Of a stretch of 17,800 bases of DNA, positions 1 through 7,084 are shown one piece after another; position 1 is the stretch's first letter; each line of letters begins with the position of its first letter. The DNA is from Desulfuromonadaceae bacterium UBA5613 (GTDB lineage Bacteria > Desulfobacterota > Desulfuromonadia > Desulfuromonadales > UBA2197), in assembly GCA_002424625.1 (NCBI GenBank), contig DIKR01000031.1, forward strand, positions 1-17,800. Reading direction: 5' to 3'. The notes under the pieces were generated by a model. That model was not told the DNA's origin and did no database searches. It saw nothing but the letters and a program-made list of their open reading frames with translations. The position numbers and the translations under genes are program-made.

Positions 1-29
1 ATTGGTATCCCAGCAAAACGGAGGATACG

Positions 30-938
30 ATGCTTTATCAAACAACTCTGGCACAATCGATCACCTTTGACGGAATCGGCCTCCACTCGGGCCGGGCCAT
101 TCGTATGACCTTGCGTCCTGCCGAAGCTGGTCGCGGCATTGTCTTTCACCGCAGCGAAGGGAGCAAGACCGTCTCAATCGAAGCGATTTCGGCCAATGTC
201 GTCGATACCCGCCTCGCCACCGTCCTCGGCAAGAACGACCTCAGCGTCTCGACCGTCGAGCACCTCCTCGGCGCCCTGCGCGCTTTCGGGATTGACAACC
301 TGCATATTGATATCAACGGCCCGGAAGTGCCGGTCATGGACGGCAGCGCCGCCCCCTTTATCAGTGCCCTGCAGAATGCCGGCCTTGTACAGCAACGCCG
401 CGAGCGCAAATATCTCGTTATTCGCAAGCCCTTCACCGTTGTCGATGGCGACAAATCGGTATCGGTCACCCCTTCCCGTTTTTACCGCATCAGTTGCGAA
501 ATTGACTTTAACCATCCGGCTATCGGCCGGCAGCAACGCACCATGAAGATCGATGCCGAGAGCTTTATCAAAGAGATTGCCGGTGCCCGCACCTTCGGTT
601 TTTTGCGCGAAGTCGAATATCTCAAATCGATCGGCCTCTGTCGCGGTGGTTCCCTGGAGAATGCGGTCGTCCTTTCCGAAGCGGAGGTTCTTAACCCTGA
701 GGGATTGCGCTGGGTCGATGAATTCGTTCGCCACAAGATCCTTGATGCCGTCGGCGACTTCAGCCTGGCCGGCTATCAGCTTATCGGCCATATTCATGCC
801 GTCAAACCCGGTCATGATATGAACCACCGCTTTATCGAGGGGCTTCTCGCCGCGAAGGATTGCTGGCACCTGGTCAGCGCCACCCGCGAAGTCGAACGCA
901 CTTTCTGCGCACCGCTGCCGGCCATGGCCCACGCCTGA
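30..938 (+). CDS. lpxC: UDP-3-O-acyl-N-acetylglucosamine deacetylase LpxC
   Basis: LpxC is the cytosolic zinc deacetylase that makes the first committed step of lipid A synthesis, removing acetate from UDP-3-O-acyl-GlcNAc. The 302-residue product is full length for the family (about 305). The zinc and catalytic residues are visible: E77-H78 in VEHLLGAL, H235 and D239 in HKILDAVGD, and H262 in the PGHDMNH segment near the C-terminus. The two LpxC repeats are intact, and the N-terminal ITFDGIGLHSG is typical. The ATG is preceded by GGAGG at a normal distance (about 20-24). The upstream promoter lies outside the window. The gene converges on rdgB and ends at a hairpin about 25 nt downstream. It is a stand-alone lpxC here, without ftsZ or other division genes on the visible side. 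Identification is secure. Confidence 0.97.
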   Translation: MLYQTTLAQSITFDGIGLHSGRAIRMTLRPAEAGRGIVFHRSEGSKTVSIEAISANVVDTRLATVLGKNDLSVSTVEHLLGALRAFGIDNLHIDINGPEVPVMDGSAAPFISALQNAGLVQQRRERKYLVIRKPFTVVDGDKSVSVTPSRFYRISCEIDFNHPAIGRQQRTMKIDAESFIKEIAGARTFGFLREVEYLKSIGLCRGGSLENAVVLSEAEVLNPEGLRWVDEFVRHKILDAVGDFSLAGYQLIGHIHAVKPGHDMNHRFIEGLLAAKDCWHLVSATREVERTFCAPLPAMAHA

Positions 939-963
939 GCTGATCAAAACATCCTAAACAAAC

Positions 964-996
964 AAGAGCGGACAGTCTTCGGACTGTCCGCTCTTT
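964..996. terminator. Bidirectional intrinsic terminator between lpxC and rdgB
   Basis: A perfect 14-bp stem (964-977 with 982-995) is closed by a TTCG tetraloop on a C-G pair, the exceptionally stable UUCG form. On the plus strand it ends in TTT after lpxC. Read on the minus strand the stem is followed by TTGTTTGTTT, a better U-tract for the rdgB operon. It lies between two convergent genes and probably serves both. Confidence 0.85.
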
Positions 997-1013
997 GCGT
1001 TGTTAGCATCATG

Positions 1014-1040
1014 GTAGGGGCAGACCTGTGTGTCTGCCCG
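1014..1040. repeat. REP-like palindromic repeat unit
   Basis: The segment reads GTAGGGGCAGAC, a short CTGTGT loop, then GTCTGCCCG. Arms 1018-1025 and 1032-1039 are perfectly complementary over 8 bp. The GTAGGGGC...CTGTGTG...GCCC pattern resembles dispersed palindromic repeats that I recall from intergenic spaces of many bacterial genomes, but only one copy is present here. It sits 8 nt beyond the rdgB stop and could also act as a 3' stabilising hairpin for that operon. Confidence 0.6.
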
Positions 1041-1048
1041 TCTTGATT

Positions 1049-1639
1049 TTAATTAACCTCCTGCAACACCGCAACAACCTGCGCCAGAGCCTGGGCGCGA
1101 TGGCTGATGCGGTTCTTCTCCGCCAGGGGAATCTCGGCCAGCGTCCGCTGCTGCCCGGCGACGACAAAGAGCGGATCATAACCGAACCCTGCTGTTCCCC
1201 GCAGCTCGGATATAATCTCTCCCTCCAACCGGCCTGAAAACGTACGACAACTCCCGTCCGGAGCACAAAGCGCCATGACACAGACAAAGGCTGCCCCGCG
1301 CTTTCCGAGCGGAATCGCTGCCAAAGCGGCATGGAGCTTGCGGTTATTGGCGGCATCGTCGGCTTCGGCTCCGGCATAACGGGCCGAATGAATCCCCGGC
1401 GCCCCCCCGAGGGCACCGACCTCCAGACCGGAATCATCGGCGAGGGTGAGGCGTCCGCTCAGACGGGCAATCGTTACCGCCTTCTTTTCGGCATTTTCCG
1501 CAAAAGTGAGGCCATCCTCGACAACTTCGGGGAGCTCGGGAAATTCCGCGACCCCGCGGACAATAATCTGCAGCGGGGAAAGAAGAGCGCTGATCTCCTT
1601 CAGCTTTCCAGAATTGCGGGTGGCAACGATCAGTTCCAT
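1049..1639 (-). CDS. rdgB: RdgB/HAM1-type dITP/XTP pyrophosphatase
   Basis: This enzyme hydrolyses non-canonical purine nucleoside triphosphates (ITP, dITP, XTP) to monophosphates and so keeps deaminated bases out of nucleic acids. The 196-residue product matches the family length. Signatures are ATRNSGKLKEI at residues 6-16 (triphosphate binding), LADDSGLEV at 66-74 with the general-base aspartates, PGIHSARYAG at 81-90, GFGYDPLF at 151-158 and the C-terminal SHRAQAL. I place the start at the ATG at 1639 rather than further upstream because the protein then begins MELIVATRNSGK as family members do, and GGAGGGG precedes it. The start overlaps the rph stop by one base (TAATG), indicating translational coupling as the last gene of the peptidase-amidase-rph-rdgB operon. 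Confidence 0.95.
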   Translation of the reverse strand: MELIVATRNSGKLKEISALLSPLQIIVRGVAEFPELPEVVEDGLTFAENAEKKAVTIARLSGRLTLADDSGLEVGALGGAPGIHSARYAGAEADDAANNRKLHAALAAIPLGKRGAAFVCVMALCAPDGSCRTFSGRLEGEIISELRGTAGFGYDPLFVVAGQQRTLAEIPLAEKNRISHRAQALAQVVAVLQEVN

Positions 1640-2367
1640 TACCCCTCCGCCAAAGACTTTTGCTGAAACAAGGCCAGCTGAGCACACCCCTGCAGGGCGA
1701 GATCACGGAGGAGATCGAGTTCGGCACCGGTAAAGGGCTCGGCCTCGGCCGTCCCCTGCACCTCGACAAAGCGACCGTCGCCGGTGACAACCACGTTCAT
1801 ATCTACATCCGCACGGGAATCTTCTTCATAACAAAGATCGAGCATCGCCACGCCGCCAACGATCCCGACGCTGACTGCAGCGACCGTATCCCGCAGGGGT
1901 GAAGTCGAAAGCTTTCCTTGCGCCACCAAACCGTTGAGGGCATCGGCAAGGGCGACCCAGGCGCCGGTAATCGCTGCGGTTCGTGTCCCGCCATCGGCCT
2001 GGAGAACATCACAATCGATCTGAATACTCCTTTCCCCGAGGGCGGAGAGATCAATCACCGCCCGCAGCGAACGACCGATCAAACGCTGGATTTCGTGAGT
2101 GCGCCCCCCCACCTTCCCCTTGGTCGACTCGCGGGGGGAACGGGTGTGGGTGGCGCGGGGGAGCATGGAATACTCCGCAGTGACCCAACCCTGGCCTTTG
2201 CCGCGCAGAAAGGGCGGGACACTCTCTTCGATCGTGGCGTTGCACAGCACCTTGGTGGCCCCGAACTCGACAAGGACGGACCCTTCGGCATAACGGGTAA
2301 AGTGACGAGTCAGGGTAATTGGCCGTAATTGCTGCTCCTGACGGCCATCATTGCGTAACTGGGACAT
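1639..2367 (-). CDS. rph: Ribonuclease PH
   Basis: RNase PH is a phosphorolytic 3'-5' exoribonuclease that trims tRNA 3' ends, normally as a hexamer of trimer-of-dimers form. The 242 residues are full length. Family hallmarks are EYSMLPRATHTR, GRTHEIQRLIGRSLRA, the IQIDCDVLQADGGTRTAAITGA region (phosphate and active-site segment) and DVDMNVVVTGDGRFVEVQGTAE. Unlike some laboratory E. coli strains, the reading frame is intact through the C-terminus. The ATG at 2367 has AAGGAG eight bases upstream. That Shine-Dalgarno lies inside the last codons of the amidase gene, which overlaps rph by 20 nt. The pairing with rdgB immediately downstream is common in bacteria. Confidence 0.96.
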   Translation of the reverse strand: MSQLRNDGRQEQQLRPITLTRHFTRYAEGSVLVEFGATKVLCNATIEESVPPFLRGKGQGWVTAEYSMLPRATHTRSPRESTKGKVGGRTHEIQRLIGRSLRAVIDLSALGERSIQIDCDVLQADGGTRTAAITGAWVALADALNGLVAQGKLSTSPLRDTVAAVSVGIVGGVAMLDLCYEEDSRADVDMNVVVTGDGRFVEVQGTAEAEPFTGAELDLLRDLALQGCAQLALFQQKSLAEG

Positions 2368-3397
2368 CTGTCGTTCTCCTTAGTCGATTTGCGGCATAAT
2401 TTTTCACCCCGAGGGCCAGAGCACGGGCAATCCGCTCCTGCCCATCGCTACTTGCGAGCAGGCTGAGCTCTTCGGGGTTGGTGAGATAACCGAGTTCCAG
2501 CAGGATCGCCGGGAACGAGGTCCGGTTGAGGGGGGACAAAATGACGCGCTCGAAGGAACAATCGGCAACGCCGGCAGCCTGCAAAGCAGCGTCGAGACTT
2601 TGCGCCAGCAAGAAGCTGTTGTCTTCGTTATCACGTTCGGGGAGAAAATAAAGGGTGCAACCGTGAGTTTGCGAGCTTTTCCAGGCACTGACATGCAAGG
2701 AGAGAAGGATATTTTCCGCGGCAGTCCCGTGGACTTCACCGGTGCGCCGGCTTTGGGAAACGGCATAATCGCCATCGCGCGTCAAGCGAATCGGTGCCAA
2801 TCCCTCCATCTTGAGGATCTTTTCGAGTCGCCGGGCGAGTTCCAGAGTCAGATCCTTCTCCTTGACCCCCTCGGGGCTGATTGCACCAGGATCATCACCG
2901 CCGTGCCCGGGATCGATGACTATCTGCTGCAAAGGCAGCGGTAACGCCGAAGAATCATTCTCCTCGTTAAACAGGAAATGCTTCTTTGGCCGATCAACTG
3001 CGTCGTGATTATTGTAGATGATTTTTAACCCGAGCAAACGCGGCAGATGGGTTGTCACCACCTCTTCCGGAACACAGAGTTCGCCGGCAAAGAAGCGCGG
3101 CGCCTGCTGCAGTGTCAGAGAGCTTTTGCCGTAACGGAGCTTGTGACTCCCCGGGGCCAGAAGGATGGCATCCGGTTTAGCGTTGATCCAGTAAAGGCGC
3201 TTGGCGCCATCCCAGACTCCAATGAGCTGCAAGGCTGGGAGAATTTCCCGCAACGGCAGAAAGACGGTGTCATCACGGTGATAAACAGAGCGAATCAGGA
3301 CGGAATCCTTGGCGTCAGCCAATCGCATTTCGACGACGGCTGCGACGGGGTTGACGATGCCGAAAAGAAAGAAAAGGAAGCAGATAATGCGGATCAT
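2348..3397 (-). CDS. N-acetylmuramoyl-L-alanine amidase (Amidase_3), exported
   Basis: This is a zinc amidase that cleaves the bond between N-acetylmuramic acid and the stem peptide of murein, acting in the periplasm. Residues 1-20 form a signal peptide ending VNPVAA. Residues 22-130 look like a copper-amine-oxidase-N-terminal-like or AMIN-type accessory domain with VFLPLREILPAL. The catalytic domain spans about 157-335: IVIDPGHGG gives H165, KEKDL gives E180, SLHVSAW gives H235, and LLELGYLTN gives the catalytic E301. All expected zinc and catalytic residues are present. The usual SxHANA motif is changed to SLHVSA. The ATG overlaps the upstream peptidase stop as ATGA. No strong Shine-Dalgarno is seen, so coupling is likely. 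The 3' end overlaps rph. The family is certain; the AmiC-like role in daughter-cell separation is only a guess. Confidence 0.92.
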   Translation of the reverse strand: MIRIICFLFFLFGIVNPVAAVVEMRLADAKDSVLIRSVYHRDDTVFLPLREILPALQLIGVWDGAKRLYWINAKPDAILLAPGSHKLRYGKSSLTLQQAPRFFAGELCVPEEVVTTHLPRLLGLKIIYNNHDAVDRPKKHFLFNEENDSSALPLPLQQIVIDPGHGGDDPGAISPEGVKEKDLTLELARRLEKILKMEGLAPIRLTRDGDYAVSQSRRTGEVHGTAAENILLSLHVSAWKSSQTHGCTLYFLPERDNEDNSFLLAQSLDAALQAAGVADCSFERVILSPLNRTSFPAILLELGYLTNPEELSLLASSDGQERIARALALGVKNYAANRLRRTTDVPVTQ

Positions 3398-4530
3398 GCG
3401 GTGCGGATGATTTCGACCAGAAGTTCTGCTACCCCGGCCATGTCAGCCAGGGCCACCGATTCATTGACGGTATGAACATCAGTCATGCCGGTAGCCAGGA
3501 TAACGGTTTCAATCCCGGAGGAATTAAAGATATTGGCATCGGAGCCACCGCCGCCAGGGAGGAGCTCAAGCTGTCGCCCCAAGCGCGCGGCAGCGGCAAC
3601 CGCGCCCTGCACCAGAAGAGAGTCAGCGAGGACAGCCATGCGCGGATATTCTGCAACAACCTGACAGAGGGCTTCCGGACGGATGAGGACACCATCGATG
3701 CTGCGGACAGCGGCGGCCACCGCCTCCTCAACCGCGGCAACCATCTGCCGGGTCTGCATTTCCAGTTTGAGCGGATCGTGACTACGCACCTCGCCCTTGA
3801 ATTCGACGCGGCGCGGAATGATGTTGGTGGCGATGCCGCCATTGATCGTCCCGATATTGGCGGTCGTCTCAAAATCGATCCGGCCCAGGGTCATCCGGCT
3901 GATCGCCGCGGCGGCGATGGCAATAGCCGAGATGCCGGCCTCCGGAGCAATGCCGGCATGCGCTTCCCGGCCGGTAATGGTGAAATGAAGTTTGTTGGCG
4001 GCCGGGGCGGTGAGGATCAGCTTGTCGACACCCGAGGTATCGAGGGCAAAACCACGCCGGGATGCCAGTCGCCCGGCATCAAAGTGTTTGGCGCCAAGGA
4101 GGCCGATCTCTTCACAAACCGTCACAACCACTTCAAGGGGGCCGTGCGGGATCTTCTCTTCGCGAAGGATCTCGAGAGCTTCGATTATCTCGGCGATGCC
4201 GGATTTGTCATCGGAACCGAGAATCGTTTCGCCGGCACTGGTAAAGATGCCGTTCTGCAGCTGCGGCTGAACATTGGCGCAGGGTTCAACGGTATCCATG
4301 TGTACCGACAGCATCAGCGGCGCCGCATCCCGGCCGGTAGCGGCAAAACGGACGATGAGATTGTCGGCTTCACCGTTGATTTTGGCACCGGTGCCATCCC
4401 ATTCGATGACACCCCCCAATGCTGAAAAACGCTCGGCAAGATAACGGGCCATCGCCCCTTCGCGGCGCGAAGGACTACTGATGGCGGCCTGACGGGCAAA
4501 CTCGCGGCTAAGGCGGTCAAGATTAAGCAT
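3394..4530 (-). CDS. M20-family metallopeptidase, peptidase T-like
   Basis: This is a dinuclear zinc aminopeptidase or related amidohydrolase, probably cytosolic since no signal peptide is present. The 378 residues carry the ordered M20 motifs: SVHMDTV (H77, D79), GSDDKSG (bridging D107), CEEIG (E140 general base and E141 zinc ligand), ALDTSG (D164) and DVHTVNE (H353). A lid/dimerisation domain is inserted around residues 185-295, including GREAHAG. The motif spacing best matches the PepT2 or peptidase T-like group (about 370-380 residues) rather than DapE or ArgE, but the substrate cannot be read from sequence. The ATG has AAAGGAAA upstream. It is the first gene of a tightly overlapping operon with the amidase, rph and rdgB. 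The 85-nt gap upstream leaves room for a promoter, though I found no convincing one. Confidence 0.9.
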   Translation of the reverse strand: MLNLDRLSREFARQAAISSPSRREGAMARYLAERFSALGGVIEWDGTGAKINGEADNLIVRFAATGRDAAPLMLSVHMDTVEPCANVQPQLQNGIFTSAGETILGSDDKSGIAEIIEALEILREEKIPHGPLEVVVTVCEEIGLLGAKHFDAGRLASRRGFALDTSGVDKLILTAPAANKLHFTITGREAHAGIAPEAGISAIAIAAAAISRMTLGRIDFETTANIGTINGGIATNIIPRRVEFKGEVRSHDPLKLEMQTRQMVAAVEEAVAAAVRSIDGVLIRPEALCQVVAEYPRMAVLADSLLVQGAVAAAARLGRQLELLPGGGGSDANIFNSSGIETVILATGMTDVHTVNESVALADMAGVAELLVEIIRTA

Positions 4531-4615
4531 AAAAGTTTCCTTTGACTATAAAATATGCTCCGTTTTTAGACCAGTTGGAGGATAGATGCAACCGGGAAAG
4601 GAGCAAAAGGGAGGA

Positions 4616-5650
4616 TTAAAGAGGCGCCGGGGTCGGCTCCTCGCGGGGACGACTCGGCGGCTGCGCCCCTTTTTTGCCGCTGAAGTCGGCAATCAGGCTG
4701 AAGAAGACGGCTGGAACCGGTGCAAAATTATCCTCCTCAGAAAAACGGAGTTTACTTCCAGTTTCAATATAGAGCCAATCCTTGTAAACCAGCTCTTTCC
4801 AGGCAAAGACAACAAGATATTGCGTCATCTGCTTTTTCGGTGAAGTTTCACCTCGTGCTTCCAGTGAAAAGATATAGCCGCGCTCTTTTTCGAGTTGGCG
4901 AAGATAGGACAGCGAGTGCAGGTGTTCAAAACCATCGGTCTCTTGCGACAAAGTCCCTTCCTGATGCAGGCGAATGATCGCTCCCGGTTTGAGGGCATAA
5001 TCGAGATCGTAACGGGTCGTCTCGCCAAAGCCGCTCGACTCGCGCCAATAAAGCGATTGTCCGGGTTGCCAAAGAAATTTTCGCCCCAAAGGAATGCGCA
5101 GTTGACCACTTAATTCGTTGTAGGGATCCATGCTCGGGCGAAAACGCACTCCCAGCTGGTTCTGCACCAGATAGATATCACTTTTGGTAAAGACAAAACG
5201 TAGCGCCGTATTAAATCCAAAACGGACGCGGGTGGATTCGATTGTCGGCAGATAAAAAGGGCTGGTGGACTTTTCCTCCTCCGTACGATCTAAGTCCTCT
5301 CCCTCCCCGCTAAAGTAAAGACTGACCCGCTCCTCCAGACGTGGCAGGACAATCCGGGCACTGAGCCGCTGCAGGACCAGAAGATCCCCGTTACTGTCGA
5401 CCTGCAGCCCGAGCTGTGCCAGAACTCGCGTGCGGCGGTAATCAAAACGGCGATTATCGGGATTCAAAAAGAAACTATCGAGATATTCCGAGAGCGAAAC
5501 CAGTCTTTCGGTGGTCTCCAGATGAAATCGGTCCGCAACCCTCCCGATCATGCCGGCCTCTGCCGCTGTGGGGACGGACGCCGGGGGCTCTTCTGCTGAA
5601 ACCGGCGCCGCCAGTAGGACAAGGAGAAAGAATCCGAACAAGTATTTCAA
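4616..5650 (-). CDS. Predicted outer-membrane beta-barrel protein, unknown function
   Basis: I do not recognise a named family. Starting at TTG 5650 the product is 344 residues. Residues 1-19 are a clean signal peptide (KYLFGFFLLVLLAAPVSA, then EE), followed by about 40 residues of linker. From roughly residue 65 to 325 there are repeated short amphipathic segments with alternating aromatic or hydrophobic and charged residues (RVLAQLGLQV, LSARIVLP, VRFGFNTALRFVF, QNQLGVRFRP, YLVVFAWKELVYK, WLYIETGSKLRF, PAVFFSLIADF), as expected for a 10-12 strand barrel. A proline-rich tail closes the protein. The reading frame stays open far upstream to 5962, but that part overlaps the transporter gene. The TTG has GAGGAG seven bases upstream and sits exactly at the signal peptide. 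It follows the MFS gene by 92 nt. Function is not inferable. Confidence 0.75.
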   Translation of the reverse strand: MKYLFGFFLLVLLAAPVSAEEPPASVPTAAEAGMIGRVADRFHLETTERLVSLSEYLDSFFLNPDNRRFDYRRTRVLAQLGLQVDSNGDLLVLQRLSARIVLPRLEERVSLYFSGEGEDLDRTEEEKSTSPFYLPTIESTRVRFGFNTALRFVFTKSDIYLVQNQLGVRFRPSMDPYNELSGQLRIPLGRKFLWQPGQSLYWRESSGFGETTRYDLDYALKPGAIIRLHQEGTLSQETDGFEHLHSLSYLRQLEKERGYIFSLEARGETSPKKQMTQYLVVFAWKELVYKDWLYIETGSKLRFSEEDNFAPVPAVFFSLIADFSGKKGAQPPSRPREEPTPAPL

Positions 5651-5657
5651 CCAGCCA

Positions 5658-5663
5658 CTCCTC
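5658..5663 (-). promoter_or_regulatory. Shine-Dalgarno that fixes a TTG start
   Basis: GAGGAG on the minus strand lies seven bases before TTG at 5650. No ATG occurs in the plausible start region of the barrel gene, and the upstream alternative GTG at 5701 has poor spacing and would put about 17 extra residues before the signal peptide. This site therefore decides the start. Confidence 0.7.
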
Positions 5664-5717
5664 TTCCAGAGATTTTCAACAAAAAGCCGGATGAAGCGCA
5701 CCTTCAGCAAGAATAAA

Positions 5718-5746
5718 AGGCTACTCAGGCTCGCCGGGCTTGTCAA
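5718..5746 (-). promoter_or_regulatory. Candidate sigma-70 promoter for the beta-barrel gene
   Basis: On the minus strand a perfect TTGACA (5746-5741) overlaps the stop codon of the MFS gene. It is followed by a 17-nt spacer and TAGCCT (5723-5718), a poor -10 with three of six consensus bases. The location just upstream of the barrel gene is sensible, but the weak -10 keeps this tentative. Confidence 0.3.
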
Positions 5747-6972
5747 GTCGACTCGACCTCGCCCGGTAAGCGCAAAAGAAAAGCGGCCACAGCAAAAGCG
5801 CTCAGGATGAGGAGAGTGATCATCATCGCCACACCGTTCCAACCGCCACGCACCCAGAAGATCCCCCCGATTGTTCCGGAGATACTCGATCCGAGATAAT
5901 AGGAAAAGAGATAAATCGATGACGCTTGGGCCCTGGCAGTCCGGGCCCGCCTTCCGACCCAACTGGAGGCAATGGCGTGTGCACTGAAGAAGCCGCAGGT
6001 AAAGATGCCGACACCGAGGACAATCAGGAGCAGGGAGTTGCCAAGAGTGAGCAAGGTGCCGACGAGCATGGTACTTAGAGTCAAGCGAATCATAAAGTTG
6101 CGGCCAAAGCGGTTGATCAGGCTGCCGACCACCCCCGAGCTGAAAGAGCCGAGGAGGTAGACGAGAAAGATCAGACTGACCTGTGATTGGCTGAGAGCGT
6201 AGGGGGCGCCAAGGAGGCGAAAGCCGATATAGTTATAAAGGGAGACAAAGCCGCCCATGGACAGGAAAGCGAGAGCGTAGAGACAAAGGAGACCAGGGTC
6301 ATGGAGATGCTGATAAAGGGAGGTAAAGAGATAGCGGATCCGGAAAGGGCGCCGGACAAAGTTGGTCGAGGGGGGGAGACTCCTGAAAAAGACCAGGGTC
6401 AAGACCAGACTGATGACACCAATCAGGGCGATCGCAGTCTGCCAGGGCATATAATCACAAAGGAAGGCTGAGCCGATACGCCCGGTCATCCCCCCCATAG
6501 CGTTGCCACTGATATAAAGGCCCATAGCCGGTGCGATCGACTGTGCGTCCATCTCTTCGCCGAGATAAGCCATGGCCACGGACGGAACCCCGGCAAGAAC
6601 CATCCCCTGCACCAGTCGCAGCAACAGCAGGGACGTAAAGGAGGAGGTCAGATAAGTCGCCAGCGCCAGAAACGAGGTCAATAGCAGGGCGGCGGTCATG
6701 ACCTGCCGCCGCCCGAGACTTTCTGAAAGGGTGCCGGCAATGAGCATCCCTACCGCCAGGGCGATGGTTGCCACCGAGAGCGGAAGGCTGGCGATCGCCG
6801 GCGAAACGGAAAACTCCCGGGCAAAAAGCGGCAGAAGGGGCTGCACATCGTAAAGAGTGACAAAGGTGATGAAGCCGGCGCAAAAGAGCGCCAGATTGAC
6901 GCGGCGGAAGTTTGCCGTTCCGACTCGCACCTGCCCTTCTTTCGGCACTCGCTCTGCACCATCTGCATTCAT
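5743..6972 (-). CDS. Major facilitator superfamily transporter, YnfM-like
   Basis: This is a twelve-helix inner-membrane secondary transporter. From ATG 6972 it is 409 residues: about 27 hydrophilic residues, then twelve hydrophobic segments with a loop near the middle (RSLPPSTNFVRRPFRIRY). The MFS loop 2-3 signature is recognisable as GTLSESLGRRQVM, and the equivalent in the second half is SLINRFGRNF. FITFVTLYDVQPLLPLFA in helix 1 is characteristic of the E. coli YnfM-type efflux/sugar transporter subgroup. The substrate is unknown. I prefer ATG 6972 over the upstream in-frame start at 7032 because GGAG lies nine bases before it and the upstream 20 residues (CFALRCLKYGPK) run into the divergent promoter region. 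The gene diverges from the thioredoxin-domain gene. Confidence 0.88.
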   Translation of the reverse strand: MNADGAERVPKEGQVRVGTANFRRVNLALFCAGFITFVTLYDVQPLLPLFAREFSVSPAIASLPLSVATIALAVGMLIAGTLSESLGRRQVMTAALLLTSFLALATYLTSSFTSLLLLRLVQGMVLAGVPSVAMAYLGEEMDAQSIAPAMGLYISGNAMGGMTGRIGSAFLCDYMPWQTAIALIGVISLVLTLVFFRSLPPSTNFVRRPFRIRYLFTSLYQHLHDPGLLCLYALAFLSMGGFVSLYNYIGFRLLGAPYALSQSQVSLIFLVYLLGSFSSGVVGSLINRFGRNFMIRLTLSTMLVGTLLTLGNSLLLIVLGVGIFTCGFFSAHAIASSWVGRRARTARAQASSIYLFSYYLGSSISGTIGGIFWVRGGWNGVAMMITLLILSAFAVAAFLLRLPGEVEST

Positions 6973-7035
6973 TCCCGCTCTTCTCCACACTGGCTTTGGC
7001 CCATATTTAAGGCATCGCAGAGCAAAGCACAAGTG

Positions 7036-7051
7036 CTATATTTAAATATAG
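7036..7051. promoter_or_regulatory. Perfect 16-bp palindrome in divergent intergenic region
   Basis: CTATATTTAAATATAG is a perfect inverted repeat. It lies 63 nt from the MFS start and 33 nt from the thioredoxin-domain gene start. The downstream bases GTGTCACAGTCAC contain a short GTCAC direct repeat. The site could be an operator for a dimeric repressor or simply overlapping AT-rich -10 elements for the two genes. On the minus strand TTGTGA is followed 17 nt later by AATATA within it. No convincing single promoter can be assigned. Confidence 0.45.
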
Positions 7052-7084
7052 TGTCACAGTCACAACATCCGCAGGGAGGAGAAC

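Noticed and set aside
3472..4425. 317-codon plus-strand frame opposite the M20 peptidase
   Set aside because: Antisense to all the metal-binding motifs of the peptidase and lacking any recognisable domain.
5651..5962. Upstream extension of the barrel protein frame
   Set aside because: It overlaps the 3' end of the transporter gene, has no conserved features and would bury the signal peptide about 104 residues inside the protein.
6973..7032. Upstream start for the MFS transporter
   Set aside because: The extra 20 residues are unlike family N-termini and fall in the divergent promoter region. ATG 6972 has a Shine-Dalgarno.
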